DNA of 64,000 bases from Fusarium oxysporum f. sp. lycopersici 4287 (taxonomy: Eukaryota > Ascomycota > Sordariomycetes > Hypocreales > Nectriaceae). Where the stretch lies: contig NC_030997.1 of the NCBI RefSeq assembly GCF_000149955.1, forward strand, positions 496,001 to 560,000, written 5' to 3'. A program made the translations under genes and the position numbers. Numbering within the stretch: position 1 is the stretch's first letter; the number at the start of each line of letters is the position of its first letter. Shown in pieces: positions 43,583 through 54,555 of this stretch. The notes below the pieces were generated by a model. It was not told the DNA's origin, did no database searches, and worked only from the letters and a program-made list of their open reading frames with translations.

Positions 43583-45202
43583 CTAGTGCTGCAACATCTT
43601 CTGAACGTGGTCCCAGTATCTCGGCGCAGCATGACGTCGCAGACTCTTGCCCTTCCAGATCATAAACAGAAAAGTACTAGTACATCCAAGAGATAGGAAT
43701 CCCGCCATAATAAAACAATTCTGCAGACCCATGTTGACATACCAAGGCGTAATACCATAGGAGATAGCGAAACCCAGTGTATTTCGGATGATGATGATGG
43801 AAGTGGTAGTGTCGCCACTGATGTCCTTGAAGCAATCGACGTTGTAAGACAAAGCGATTGATCCACCGGTGACACAGCTGAAAGTGAGAACCATCAGTCC
43901 AACAGCCAATCCAGCCCAGTGGATGTCGTTATCAGCGCCGACGCCCCAAACGATAAGGCCAACACACGATAAGAAGGCAGATAAAGCCAGAGGCCAAAGT
44001 CGCTGTTCAGGCTCTCGGACACCATTGTTTCTGCGAGCAAGGGAGAGAGTAATGCGGTCGGCTATGACACCAGACCAGAGACATCCAAGAATAGCGCCGA
44101 TGATAGGGCCGACATAGATCAGACCGACCATGCTGGTAGACCAGTTGTAGGGTGATGCACTGAGGATAGGGCTAGTGGTGGCGTTCAAGACATTGTACCA
44201 GCAGAGGTTAATGCCGTAGATGAACCCTGCCCAGGCGACATTGGGGAAGAGGACCATGAGCGGAAGTGGAGACAACATGGACTTGAACATGTTTGCTTTG
44301 GTTGGGCGACCATCTTTTCTGGCAAAGAGCTTGAGATGAGTGGCGAGACTCTTCTTTGTGTGCACGGTGCCCTGCAGCTGATCACTGTTGATGATAGCGC
44401 CAGCACCCTCCTTCGTCGGCCTTTCGGGGACATTCTGTGCGGAAGCAACATCATTATCCGCTTGACCCTTCACTGGCTCATCCTGATCTTCGAGACCTTC
44501 AAAAGTTGGACGGAAATAGATGGTCTCTTCCATGAAAAAGAACAGGATGACAAAGCTGAATGCAGCGAAAATGGCACCGAAATGCATGGTCCACCGCCAA
44601 CCGTACGCATCGGCGAAGAAGCCAGCAACCACTGGTGCTAAGAAATTGGAGCCGAACAAGGCGAAGACATACAAACTCATCCAAGTTCCTCTCTCGTGCG
44701 CAAAGAAAATATCGGGAATACTGACTTCGGGCAGCGACTCAATAGGCGAAACGAAGAAGCCGAGAAGGATACGGTGAGCGTACCACTCCCCAGCAGAACG
44801 CGAATACGCAGTCCAGACCATCAAGGGCACAGCAGCGACAGTGGAGATGAGATAAACACCGCGTCTTCCATATGTCAGGGCAATAGGCTGCCAGAACAGA
44901 CAGCTCCAGCCAAGAAAGAGGAACATGACACCGGTGCCTTGAACCAAGTCGGCAATGGAGATACCGGTGTCTTGGGAGATTTCTACAAGAACAGAGTACT
45001 GGAGAGTAGAGGGAAGACCAACGCCTAGGGTGTAGACGAACACCATGGCTGCTGAGATGAGCTTGCGTCGTCTGCTCCAATTGAGGGGATCCTCTGGATC
45101 GTCGCTGGGACGAGGGACAAGTTCAATATCGTTGCCATCACTGCGACCAGCATCGACCAGATGGACCGTGCCGGGGACAACTTCAGAATAGGCCTGAGCC
45201 AT
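43583..45202 (-). CDS. MFS transporter, DHA1-like (HOL1 group)
   Basis: Single exon, 539 aa. A polar N-terminus with DDPEDPLNWSRRRK leads into 12 membrane segments. GRRGVY, the EETIYFR element before the long central loop, and GCLWSGVIADRITL are the usual marks of fungal DHA1/HOL1-type transporters. These move cations, polyamines, toxins or drugs by proton exchange. Between an amidohydrolase and an amidase it may import a nitrogenous compound instead of exporting a drug. Intronless. Direction of transport cannot be read from sequence. Confidence 0.88.
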   Translation of the reverse strand: MAQAYSEVVPGTVHLVDAGRSDGNDIELVPRPSDDPEDPLNWSRRRKLISAAMVFVYTLGVGLPSTLQYSVLVEISQDTGISIADLVQGTGVMFLFLGWSCLFWQPIALTYGRRGVYLISTVAAVPLMVWTAYSRSAGEWYAHRILLGFFVSPIESLPEVSIPDIFFAHERGTWMSLYVFALFGSNFLAPVVAGFFADAYGWRWTMHFGAIFAAFSFVILFFFMEETIYFRPTFEGLEDQDEPVKGQADNDVASAQNVPERPTKEGAGAIINSDQLQGTVHTKKSLATHLKLFARKDGRPTKANMFKSMLSPLPLMVLFPNVAWAGFIYGINLCWYNVLNATTSPILSASPYNWSTSMVGLIYVGPIIGAILGCLWSGVIADRITLSLARRNNGVREPEQRLWPLALSAFLSCVGLIVWGVGADNDIHWAGLAVGLMVLTFSCVTGGSIALSYNVDCFKDISGDTTTSIIIIRNTLGFAISYGITPWYVNMGLQNCFIMAGFLSLGCTSTFLFMIWKGKSLRRHAAPRYWDHVQKMLQH

Positions 45203-45962
45203 GGTGTAAGTGATGTTGTTATGGAGAAGTTACAAAGAGTGAAGAGAGATGTTGTTCTCCATTGGGAATTGGTACCAGAGCGTGGGTATATATGCATGCG
45301 ATATGATAGGCATGTCGCTTAATCTATCTATCATGATCCACTCCACCATGAGATATCACTCTTCGGACGTAAGGAGCGCTTCCAGCGACGATCCCTCACG
45401 CGGCAGTTCCATGCCCGATAACAAGCCATCTACAGACGCCTTGTCACTTCTGGACTAGATCTTGACCATTTAGGTATCTCTAGTCGTAGTCTACAAGCGA
45501 AACGCGGGGTAAGCATGATAAACTCGCTGACGCGGGCACAGAGAGATTATCTCGCACTATCAACTACCGCTACTTAGCTGATAGGAGGAACTTTAGCTCA
45601 TATCGCTAGCGGTAGGACTTGACGAAATGGGAAAGTCTATGAGACCGCGATCATGAACAACCATGCGGGGAACTTTATGGTGGTACGCGGTAATACACCT
45701 AATTGGCTGCCGTGCGGCTAGGCACCATTCCAAGGTGAATTCGATTGGTAGGGATCCTTATCATGGTTCGTGAAGCAGTGAAGACGTCAGAGCGGCAGAA
45801 TTAAATGGAGGACTTGATTGCTTGTGTTGGTATTGCCAGCTTCTACCGCTCAAGTCGGCATGATGAAAAGTCCGCGATTACGTATATAAATCCAGCCTCT
45901 CATGACACCTCACCTTGCACTCTAATCCTTATCTACCATCTGATCCGAAGGTCTTCGCTATC
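45203..45962. promoter_or_regulatory. Divergent promoter, MFS / amidase
   Basis: 760 bp. A perfect 9-bp inverted repeat CTACCGCTA (45565-45573) / TAGCGGTAG (45608-45616) with 34-bp spacer lies near the middle. Several GATA cores (for example GATAAAC near 45514 and CTTATC near 45757) fit nitrogen control. No gene in the interval. Confidence 0.5.
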
Positions 45963-47621
45963 ATGTCATCCAAAATCGTACCCGTCATTCAGCCAGTCCC
46001 TCTCCAAACAGGTCCGCCAGAGTATGAAGCTCTTCGGACATCCATCCTCGAGGAGTTCGGCAGCACCGTCCCAGACGAGCTCCGCCTTCCAAAAAGCCTC
46101 ATCGACAATCCCCCAAAGAACGTAACCGGCATCCCCAAAACCTGTGGTGTCTTGACCGATCAAGAAATCGACATCACAGAGAACTACGACGCTACAGCAC
46201 TCGCAGCTGCAATCGCATCACGAAAATTTACATCCGTCGCTGTCGTCACTGCCTTTGCGAAAAGAGCTATCATCGCTCATCAGCTTACATGCTGCTTGAC
46301 ACAATGGTGGTTCGAAAAGGCTGTTCTCACTGCTCAGCTTCTTGATCAATATCAAGACAACACTGGAATGACCTGCGGTCCTTTGCATGGCGTGCCAGTC
46401 AGCATCAAGGAACACATGCCGGCCAGCAACCACTGGTCAAACGTGGGATACTTGGCGACTCGAAAACTTGACAGAGAAGATTGTCAGATGGTCAAGATTC
46501 TTAGGGATGCGGGTGCTGTCCTATTCTGCAAGACAAATCAACCGCAGTCCATTATGCATCTTGAGACAACATCGCCTTGGGGGAGAACCCTGAATCCTCA
46601 TAATATCAATCTATCGGCTGGAGGGTCTACTGGTGGCGAAGCCGCTCTTATCGCTCTTCGTGGTTCAGTCTTGGGCATTGGTACAGACATCGGAGGAAGT
46701 GTTCGTGGACCAGCGGGGTTCTGCGGTATCTATGGCCTCAAGACGACGTCCTACGTGTTCCCCCAGAAAGACTTCTTACCGGGTGGTTTCGCCGCTGAAT
46801 TGAACGTCTTGTGTTCAGCAGGGCCGATGTGTACCTCGCTTCGGGATGTTGATCTCCTCATGTCGGTCGTCTCCGGTTCTCGTCCTTGGCTGAAAGACCC
46901 TCGACTTGTCCCTCTTCATTGGACGGGAAAGTTGACGGAAAACAAGCCGTTAAAGATTGGACTCATGATCAATGACGGGCTCATCACTCCCCAGCCTCCA
47001 GTAACAAGGGCTCTTGAGTGGGCAGCCCGAGAGCTCCGATCTAAAGGGTTCGATGTCAAGCCCTTCCGACCCTACGGGATGGAAGAAGCCATGAAGGGTA
47101 TTCGCCGTGCATACTGGCCAGACGGCGGCAAGACAGTCAAAGCATACCTCTCAGCCACGAATGAACCTATGAATGCCTTGACTAAATGGATCATTCAAGA
47201 CGCTGAGGGTCCTGGGCTCGATGCCAACGGCGTTCTCAAGCTTCGCGTAGAACGCGATGATTTCAGATGTCGTTTCGCAGAGCACTGGGAGTCACAAGAT
47301 GTGGACTTTGTAATTTGCCCTGTATTTGTTGGCCCGGCATGTTCTCACGAAACGGCGCTCTACTGGAATTACACGGCGCTCTGGAACTACGTTGACTACC
47401 CCGGCATTGTGATCCCGACGCCCGTCAAGGCTGGCGCGAAAGGAACTGAGAGCTATCCGCCGGACAGTGTTCCTTTGAGTAAGGAAGAGGAACAGGTCAG
47501 ACAATTCTGGGCGGAGGGTGATTTTGAGGGAGCGCCTATCAACTTGCAGGTTGTTGCGAGGAAATACCATGATAATGATCTTTTTGCGGCGGTGAAGGAG
47601 ATTGACAAGGTCATTAATTAG
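45963..47621 (+). CDS. Amidase signature family protein (acetamidase-like)
   Basis: Single exon, 552 aa. Triad: K149 in VPVSIKEH, cis-Ser S222 in GGSTGG and nucleophile S246 in TDIGGSVR, with the standard 24-residue spacing. The region around KTNQPQS and the C-terminal end (INLQVVARKYHDNDL) is full family length. The start at 45963 (MSSKIVPVIQPVPLQ) is preferred to an in-frame ATG 48 bp upstream. It is related to the seven-exon amidase at 10836-12764 but intronless and clearly divergent, so not a recent duplicate. It probably releases ammonia from an amide in concert with the adjacent amidohydrolase and transporter. Confidence 0.92.
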   Translation: MSSKIVPVIQPVPLQTGPPEYEALRTSILEEFGSTVPDELRLPKSLIDNPPKNVTGIPKTCGVLTDQEIDITENYDATALAAAIASRKFTSVAVVTAFAKRAIIAHQLTCCLTQWWFEKAVLTAQLLDQYQDNTGMTCGPLHGVPVSIKEHMPASNHWSNVGYLATRKLDREDCQMVKILRDAGAVLFCKTNQPQSIMHLETTSPWGRTLNPHNINLSAGGSTGGEAALIALRGSVLGIGTDIGGSVRGPAGFCGIYGLKTTSYVFPQKDFLPGGFAAELNVLCSAGPMCTSLRDVDLLMSVVSGSRPWLKDPRLVPLHWTGKLTENKPLKIGLMINDGLITPQPPVTRALEWAARELRSKGFDVKPFRPYGMEEAMKGIRRAYWPDGGKTVKAYLSATNEPMNALTKWIIQDAEGPGLDANGVLKLRVERDDFRCRFAEHWESQDVDFVICPVFVGPACSHETALYWNYTALWNYVDYPGIVIPTPVKAGAKGTESYPPDSVPLSKEEEQVRQFWAEGDFEGAPINLQVVARKYHDNDLFAAVKEIDKVIN

Positions 47622-47965
47622 CGGTAATTGGAGGGTTCCTTGAAGATTTGGGAATATGCGGTGATAGGTAGATGATTAGCCAACCAGGTCGATAAACACA
47701 TATGTGCGGTCAGCACGCGTCTCACATTGCCTCGCACCCCACAAAGGATCTTACTGCATAAGAGTTTTCAGCTCATCAACAGAAACGCTGAAACTCGAGT
47801 CAAGTTAAATTTGTGGTAGTCGATGATATCGCCAGATGTCAGCTGCTAACTGACGAAACCTTCGCCATTTTAATGGCGAAATATTAGCCTTGATTGCTTT
47901 GACCGATTGCGAAACAATGAAATCTGTCGAGCATCTAAAAATTCCAACCTCAAACCGTCTTCAAT
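47622..47965. promoter_or_regulatory. Promoter of the C2H2-type regulator, with palindrome
   Basis: A near-perfect 20-bp palindrome, TTCGCCATT-TT-AATGGCGAA (47861-47880), lies 85 bp before the start codon. It could be an operator, possibly for autoregulation. Nothing else recognised in the 344 bp. Confidence 0.5.
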
Positions 47966-50155
47966 ATGCATGGATCTCGGTCCATGAAGGGACTTTCAAA
48001 GGCAGAGCCAGGCCCATCGGAACAGCCTCAGTATTCTTCCCACAAGTACCCCCCATCGAACAGCCCTCATGTCGTCAAAAATCCACATTTCCCGCATTAT
48101 GATACTACCAACTACCAACTTCCGCCTCCCCCTTCTTCAACTTCTACACCTTACGCATACCCTCTTGGCGGAGCCTACTTAAATGGATTCAGACCAGAGA
48201 CTGCGCCTGCCCCTGGGGTTGTTCCACTGAGGGGGGGTGATTTTGGCTCCTTGACACAAGCGGTCGTCCAAGAAGCGCACCAGAACCACGATATTAACAG
48301 TTTTGAATACGGAGTCTATTCGATGTCGCACCAGCAACACTATCCCCAGTCCTTTTATCCACCTGCGCCGGACCACCGAGGTGTTTCTCTCCATGATCAG
48401 CGTTTATCATATGGACAAACTCAGTACGACTCGGACTCACATGAAGACTACGCAGTGCTGGGCAAGCTTCAGGGTTTGCAGGCTAATTCAGAACCGAAGG
48501 GCGATGACTGCGATTTGTCTAATCCCTGGATGAGTCACATTCCTAAACGCTCCCATAACTTCACACCTGATGCTCCAGCAAAGCATTTCGAGACACTGCA
48601 AGGCCGTGAGCGGCAGGCTAGACCTCCGTCCATCCTGGATTTACCACATTCCCAAGATTTCGAACCTCAAGCTCTGGAAAAGACCCGTGAGATACTGCGA
48701 GAACATGACCGGAAGCCTCACAAGCTGGGTGAGAATTTTGAATATAACTTGGAAGCCAGGTTGAGGAAACAACCTCAGGTGTCGAAGGAGTCCATCGAGT
48801 TACCTGATGCAGCAAGTTTGACCCTACGATCCCGCACCCCTTCAGCTTCCCCAACCGTATCATCTGATATCGAGGTGGCTTCAATCTCTGAAGATTCAGA
48901 CGCGGTAGGCCAGCTTGATGTGAACAGCCAAGGGTACCGCATCTTCAGCCGAGTCTTCTGTCGTATAGCGATTCTCGGTCAGAACGAAGTGACAGAGAGA
49001 GGTGAGTCGAGCAGCAATAGCTCAAAAGGAAAGCAAGTTGCGAAAGGTGGGTCTACAAACTCTTCTAGTACCAGGGATGGAACAAGCTCGACACGTGGAC
49101 GGAAGAACCAACGGCAAGACGACGACATTGGAGATGAAGGCGGAGATGGAAGGAACGAGCCGCCCTCGAAGAGGGGCAAGACAAGTCAGTCACAGTGTGG
49201 GGGAAGATCGCGGTTCCTTGCATGTCCATACTGGAAATCGGACCCCGAAAAGTATTGGGAATGCTTTCTGAAGAAGAATGATACCATCGCACATTTAAAA
49301 CAACACCTGACGCGCCGACATACACCCAAGTATTACTGTCAAATTTGCTATGAAACCTTCGGAGACTTTGATCTTTTTGACTTCCACGCGCTGGAGAGAT
49401 CATGTACGCGAGGTCCATCGGCGAAATTGGAAGGGATATCTCAGCAACAAAAGAATCAGCTGTCCGTCAAGAGTAAAGGATCGGTTGAACAACAATGGTA
49501 CACAGTATGGTCTATCCTGTTTCCTGATTTGGAACCACCTGCTACGATTTACATTCATTCAACACATTCCGAAGACTTTTGCCGGATTCAGGAGTTTGCG
49601 CAACGAGAAGGAGTTGCCATTATCCTGGATGAACTGGAGTCTAATGGACTGGTAGTTCAACCGGATGCATCTAACCAAATGCTCCGATCGACCGTACAGA
49701 GAGCTATGGTGGCGATATTCAGAAGCTATTCGATCAGGCGAGAACCCAGTTCTGAAGAAGCAGAGGAGCCGATCCTCAGCCAGGCTTTGGAACCAGACCA
49801 TGGAGTATCACTTCAGCAAGTGTCAATTACTGGGGGACAAATAGGTCATGGCAATCTTCCCATTAACTCTACCTATATGAACCGGATGATGGAAGATGTC
49901 ACGGATGGTTCTATTATCCAAAGATCAAATAGACCGAGCAGAAGTACATGGTCACAATTACCAATGACGGCTTCGTGGCTTCCTAGAGGGATTGTGCAGG
50001 ATCACAATGAAGATGAGCCATGGGGACCAGCTTTTCTTGATGAGCCAGCATTCGGGCAAAGTTCCTCAGGAAATGATCTACCATTTAACCTTGAGAGTTC
50101 GGACATGCCAGACTTAGATGCCTTGTTGCGAGATGTGATAAGTGCTGAATCATAG
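47966..50155 (+). CDS. C2H2-type zinc-finger regulator, fungal-specific
   Basis: Single exon, 729 aa. The N-terminal half is disordered (Pro/Ser/Gln/Tyr-rich). Basic, Ser-rich stretches near residues 350-410 (KRGK, RGRKNQRQ) could be nuclear signals. A zinc-finger-like segment at about residues 419-480 runs CPYWKSDPEKYWEC, then HLKQHLTRRH, then YYCQICYETF and FHALERSC; this paired arrangement is common in Pezizomycotina proteins annotated as C2H2 regulators. The C-terminus is acidic (SSDMPDLDALL), like an activation domain. No characterised orthologue recognised. The neighbouring amidase is a possible target. Confidence 0.8.
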   Translation: MHGSRSMKGLSKAEPGPSEQPQYSSHKYPPSNSPHVVKNPHFPHYDTTNYQLPPPPSSTSTPYAYPLGGAYLNGFRPETAPAPGVVPLRGGDFGSLTQAVVQEAHQNHDINSFEYGVYSMSHQQHYPQSFYPPAPDHRGVSLHDQRLSYGQTQYDSDSHEDYAVLGKLQGLQANSEPKGDDCDLSNPWMSHIPKRSHNFTPDAPAKHFETLQGRERQARPPSILDLPHSQDFEPQALEKTREILREHDRKPHKLGENFEYNLEARLRKQPQVSKESIELPDAASLTLRSRTPSASPTVSSDIEVASISEDSDAVGQLDVNSQGYRIFSRVFCRIAILGQNEVTERGESSSNSSKGKQVAKGGSTNSSSTRDGTSSTRGRKNQRQDDDIGDEGGDGRNEPPSKRGKTSQSQCGGRSRFLACPYWKSDPEKYWECFLKKNDTIAHLKQHLTRRHTPKYYCQICYETFGDFDLFDFHALERSCTRGPSAKLEGISQQQKNQLSVKSKGSVEQQWYTVWSILFPDLEPPATIYIHSTHSEDFCRIQEFAQREGVAIILDELESNGLVVQPDASNQMLRSTVQRAMVAIFRSYSIRREPSSEEAEEPILSQALEPDHGVSLQQVSITGGQIGHGNLPINSTYMNRMMEDVTDGSIIQRSNRPSRSTWSQLPMTASWLPRGIVQDHNEDEPWGPAFLDEPAFGQSSSGNDLPFNLESSDMPDLDALLRDVISAES

Positions 50156-50320
50156 TCTATATATGAACGCATTTAAGTAGAGCGACTTCGGACTGAACCA
50201 ATGCCGCACATTGTTCTTACTAACGCAAACATAACAACTGCTACCAAAGCCGAAATGGTGTTCACATAGAGTTAATAACTAAATACTTGTCAAAATTCCA
50301 TTATTTTGTACAATCTACGG

Positions 50321-51817
50321 TTACGAAACACTAAGATCACACCGACCTGCTCTGGGAACTATAAAGAACTCCCCAACCTGTGTCATCATCTCATCCGTCA
50401 TGCCATGGTGTAACTGTAAGCCTCTGCACTCACGAAAAAGCATAGCTAAAGTGACAAGGATCTCCATCCGAGCCACATGCATACCAACGCATCTCCTTGC
50501 GCCGATGTTGAAAGGGACATGTGCTCGTTTCATTTCTGGTGTTGGATTCAGGAACCTGGTAGCATCAAATCTTCTTAAGTTAGTGATTGCACCCGCCTAT
50601 CCCTGGAACGAAATTACATACCTATCGGGCTCAGGAAAAACATCTTCAAGGCGGGAAATGAGCCACCCAGTCGTGTAGACCATTGTGCCTCCAGGGATAT
50701 CCCAGTCATGAACAGAAATTCCACTTGGTGGTACAAGTCTCTCAACGAGTGCGGCTGCAGGATTATGCATCCTAAGGACCTCTTCCAAGGCACTGTTCAA
50801 GAGGGGCAAACCCTCAACATCCTTGGCGGTGAAGTTAGTAGGCAGGTTACTGACCTCCTCCTCGATCTGTTTCCGGAGGTCAGGGTCTCTGACAATCTGC
50901 CATGTCGCATATGCCAAAGTAGTAGCCGTACTATCCGAGCCCGCAACAAGAAGCATGCTCACCTCAGAGCTCAACTCATCGTCATTCAAGCTGGGTTTCT
51001 TGCCTTTCACCTCCTGACTCAACAAGTGACGGGCGATACTTGGGCCGCAATTTGATGAAACTCGTAGTTCTCCGAGTGCTGATGTTACACGGTTGAAGAT
51101 GGTTTCAGTGACTTGACCAACGTCTCTAAGCCAGGCAATAGGAGACCACTTGAACAGAGATATGAGCCTGCGGGGGAGTACTGCTTGGAAGACAACAGAA
51201 GGGCCAGCATTACTCAAAGCCGTATAGAGGGGTAGACCTTTCCCACCGGAATGTAACAAGTTGAAGGATTTGCCGAAAGACATCTCACTGACGACATCGA
51301 CAGCCAGGCAGCGCCACCATTTGTAGACATCGGCCTGGCCTTTCTCGGCCTCTTTCTTGATATTGGCTACTGCCTGACTAGCCAGTCGCTGAATCTTCAC
51401 TTCCTGTTCTTCCTTTATTGATGAAAAACCCCTACCAATGATCCGTTTGCGTTCAGAGTGAATACGAGGATCTCGCATGGTGAACAGCATTGAGGAGTGG
51501 CTGAAGCGGATATGGTCAAAGACGGGTGCTTTCAGGCAATGGCTACCCACGCCGTGCACTTTGTAGTAGCCATCGACGCTGTTAATGGAAACTTCCTTGG
51601 GTCCAACTCTGACTACTGGACCGTGAACCTTGTGAAGATGGCGAAGATGCTGACGGCTGGTTCCGACTGCCCTGGTATATAGCAGTGGAAGACCAGTGAA
51701 GTGGGTGTACCATGGTCCAGGGAGGCGTGAAAGCGGGCCACGGTGATAGTTGAACAAAGCTCTGAGCACAAAGGCTAGGAGCACAATAGAGAGGATGGGT
51801 ATAAAGGAGAGAAACAT
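50321..51817 (-). CDS. Cytochrome P450 monooxygenase
   Basis: Two exons, 51817-50622 and 50555-50321, giving 476 aa. N-terminal membrane anchor (residues 1-20), proline hinge RLPGPWYTH, I-helix AGSDSTATT, ExxR in EEVLRMH, and the heme-binding FNIGARRCVG with ligand C421. The intron lies just before the meander-heme region, and splicing turns a truncated end into PDRFLNPTPE. It belongs to the broad class E group I fungal P450s of the endoplasmic reticulum. No biosynthetic backbone gene is nearby, so detoxification or a tailoring role in a degradative path is more likely than secondary metabolism. Confidence 0.92.
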
Positions 51818-53367
51818 TGCTTCAGCGACAAGTGGGAGTGGTTGTCGTCAACTAAATCGTATGAAGTTATGTCGATCTGTGGATCCAGGCTACTTTATGT
51901 ACGACACCATAATCTGTAATCTAGCCCAACATCCATACTCACAAATTTCACCATGATATCCTCAGGTCTGGAACAGCTTCTAATCTTCGGGGGCCGACTA
52001 GCTCAGCCCTGTTAGTCAAGGGTGAAGTCCCATAAGCGCCGCTGAATGAACTAACTCTGCCATGATCCCCGCGATGTCACTTATCTCATGCACGATTGGG
52101 GTCTAAAATGCCAGTTGGCATGGTATCATGTATACTATTTTAGTGCCTTGCGGGCGGGCCAGGCCGCGTCTACTGGGTCTTCTTCACATGTCAGGATCTC
52201 AGAAAGCTTGGTATTAGTGAATCGAAGGGCATCTGAAACCTATAAGCCACTATGTAGGACAAGAATAGTCACGTAAAATGAGGGAATTTCTACCAGCCTT
52301 CTGGAAATGGTAGTACACGGAGGAAAACGATGATACTCCTACTCCTTCTGGCCTGTTATCCGCAGATCCACTTTCTTTCTGCAAGATACCTTGTAAATAT
52401 TGGTTAATGCCGTAGAACCGCATATGCACTGCGCCTTGTAAGTCTTACGAATGCCTCAATACCACTGCAGTCCCAAAGTGGCCCGAGATATCCGAAACTG
52501 TCGAATTTTGAGGGCTTTTTATCAGTCATATCCTGGGTGATGCAGATGTCTAGGGCCACTTTACGGGCGCTTACTCAACAGCCTTATGACCCCTGCTGCA
52601 TTGGCCTCGCATTGACACACTCATCATTGGCTTCGTTCGGCTATTTGAAGTAATGATGCTCCGCCACGTGGTACTGAAACAGTCGAGATGCTGCAGAGTA
52701 AAATCTCTACGAAGGCTTGGGTATGGTTGAACAAGATGGCATGTGAAACCACTCATGTAGGCTGCGATCTTAGCCGCAGCTGTCTTATTCTCAGACACCC
52801 TTTGCACTGGTAATTGTTACATGTATAGTTGGTAGATAATAACACAACCAGTATTCTTTTCAGGTCTCGGGGATCATTTCAACCCAATGCACCATCTGCT
52901 GCAAGCCTGGTAACGCCAGCTGAAAGCTTGTCTTCAAGCCACGACAGCACATTAGCAGACTTTTCAGAAACCCCCAACAGCGCTTACGTTTTGCGCGAGT
53001 GCATTGTTCTCACTATTCTTAGGCCTTTTACTGTCTTCTACTTGAGCCCGCTCATGTAAGAGAATGGGGACGAATCTGCAGGAGACACGAGCTATTTTCG
53101 CTCCACCGGAAAAATAAGCACTAAATCTGGTACGCGATTGCACCCATGCAAATGGCACCCAACCTTGGTACGATCTTATCAGTACCTCTGAGGCTGAGCC
53201 TTTATCGTAGACTTTGGGGTCCGGCGGAAAATTTGCTGCAGCTGGGGGTTATTAATAGATATCGATGTAGGGTCTTATTCATAGCATCCAACGTCTGATA
53301 TAATTGCGATATCCTGCGAAGCGCCATCTTTATAGCTTCACTTCATGAAAGTCAACCAAGCTTGAAC
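51818..53367. other. Gene-free intergenic region, 1.55 kb
   Basis: No frame with a recognisable domain, no tRNA and no terminal repeats seen. Contains the promoters of the divergent P450 and FAR-17a-like genes. Confidence 0.5.
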
Positions 53368-54101
53368 ATGGCATACACTATTATAAGCAATTCGCCTATA
53401 CAGGCTAACCCAACCAAGATCTTTTTACATGGTCTTGGAACACTCTCCTTTTCCTATAGCTTTTACCTCTTGACAACCTGGGACTCAGCATACTCTGATT
53501 CTTTCGGATGGTACTTTCAGCTTCTCACTGTCGTGGGCCTCACCTTGTCTCTTATCACATCTACCTTTGGCCTCATCGCAGATATTATGAGACATGATGG
53601 CTTTTCAAGGACCAAAGACACTATCTCACTTCTTGCGACGCCTCTCGAAGTCATGATTGCTGTCCTATACTGGTCTATCAAATTCCACGATCCATCATTA
53701 CTCATGCCAGCCGACCTTGTCATCAATCCCTGGGCTGATCTTGGATACCACCTGGTACCCGCGGTGCTATTAGTACCGGACTTACTGTTGTACAGTCCCC
53801 GAGCGACTATTACTACGAGGAGCATGATGTTCACCAGTACCATTTTGGCTGTCGTTTATTGGTGCTGGATTGAGTTGTGCTATTACCAAAATGGCTGGTA
53901 AGTATAGCTGTCGACATATAATCTGGTTCACCAGTTAACACTTACAGGTATCCGTATCCCATGATGGATCAGTTCAGTGCCATTCAGCGGGTTGCAGTTT
54001 TTGTTGGGTCATCAGGATTACTGACCTTGACATCGTCTTCCCTCCAATGGGTACACGGCAAGGTGCACAGTCTTAATGTGACGAAGATCAAGCCGAACTG
54101 A
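53368..54101 (+). CDS. FAR-17a/AIG1-like integral membrane protein
   Basis: Two exons, 53368-53897 and 53948-54101, giving 227 aa. Six hydrophobic segments are visible: FLHGLGTLSFSYSFYLL, FQLLTVVGLTLSLIT, PLEVMIAVLYWS, LGYHLVPAVLLVPDLLL, STILAVVYWCW and the last after FSAIQRVAVF. The conserved H in the LGYHLVPA segment and the YQNGWYPYPMMD sequence match the FAR-17a/AIG1 family, whose characterised human members hydrolyse fatty-acid esters of hydroxy fatty acids using Thr and His. The fungal role is not established. The splice completes NGW/YPYP. Confidence 0.85.
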
Positions 54102-54555
54102 AAAATGATCAAAACAAGTCAGGTCGCTGTGGGCTCGGAAAGAGGTGCCTAAAAGAATAAGGGAAAGGCGGAATTCCGTTCCAGCTTTGCGGTGGTCCAT
54201 TTGGCGAGTCATTTCGCTGTAAAATTAAGGATTTCACAGGCTTTGGTCAAACGGCAGACAGTGAAACAAATCCATTAGGAATTAGCCAATGGACCCATGA
54301 AGATCGGTGTCCAAGCTCCAGTGAATCAGCCTAACTAATTCACTGTATCGAAGGATTCAATCCTGGAGGAATATTAATTTTACGGGACCAAATTTCTATT
54401 GTTGAGCACTGAGGCGAAGTAAATAGTGAAACAGCGAAAACATGGCCTAAGCAAACCTTACGCAACACCATATAAGACACTATCGCAACTCAATATCGAC
54501 AGAATCTCATCCATTCTCAGTTCCATCCCACTTTAACCACTGCGCCAAATATACC
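54102..54555. other. Intergenic region, promoter of the small secreted protein
   Basis: 454 bp, no gene. A probable core promoter TATAAG lies at about 54471-54476, some 80 bp before the start codon. Confidence 0.5.

Noticed and set aside
10836..47621. Recent duplication of the two amidases
   Set aside because: One has six introns and the other none, and their sequences differ widely outside the catalytic motifs.
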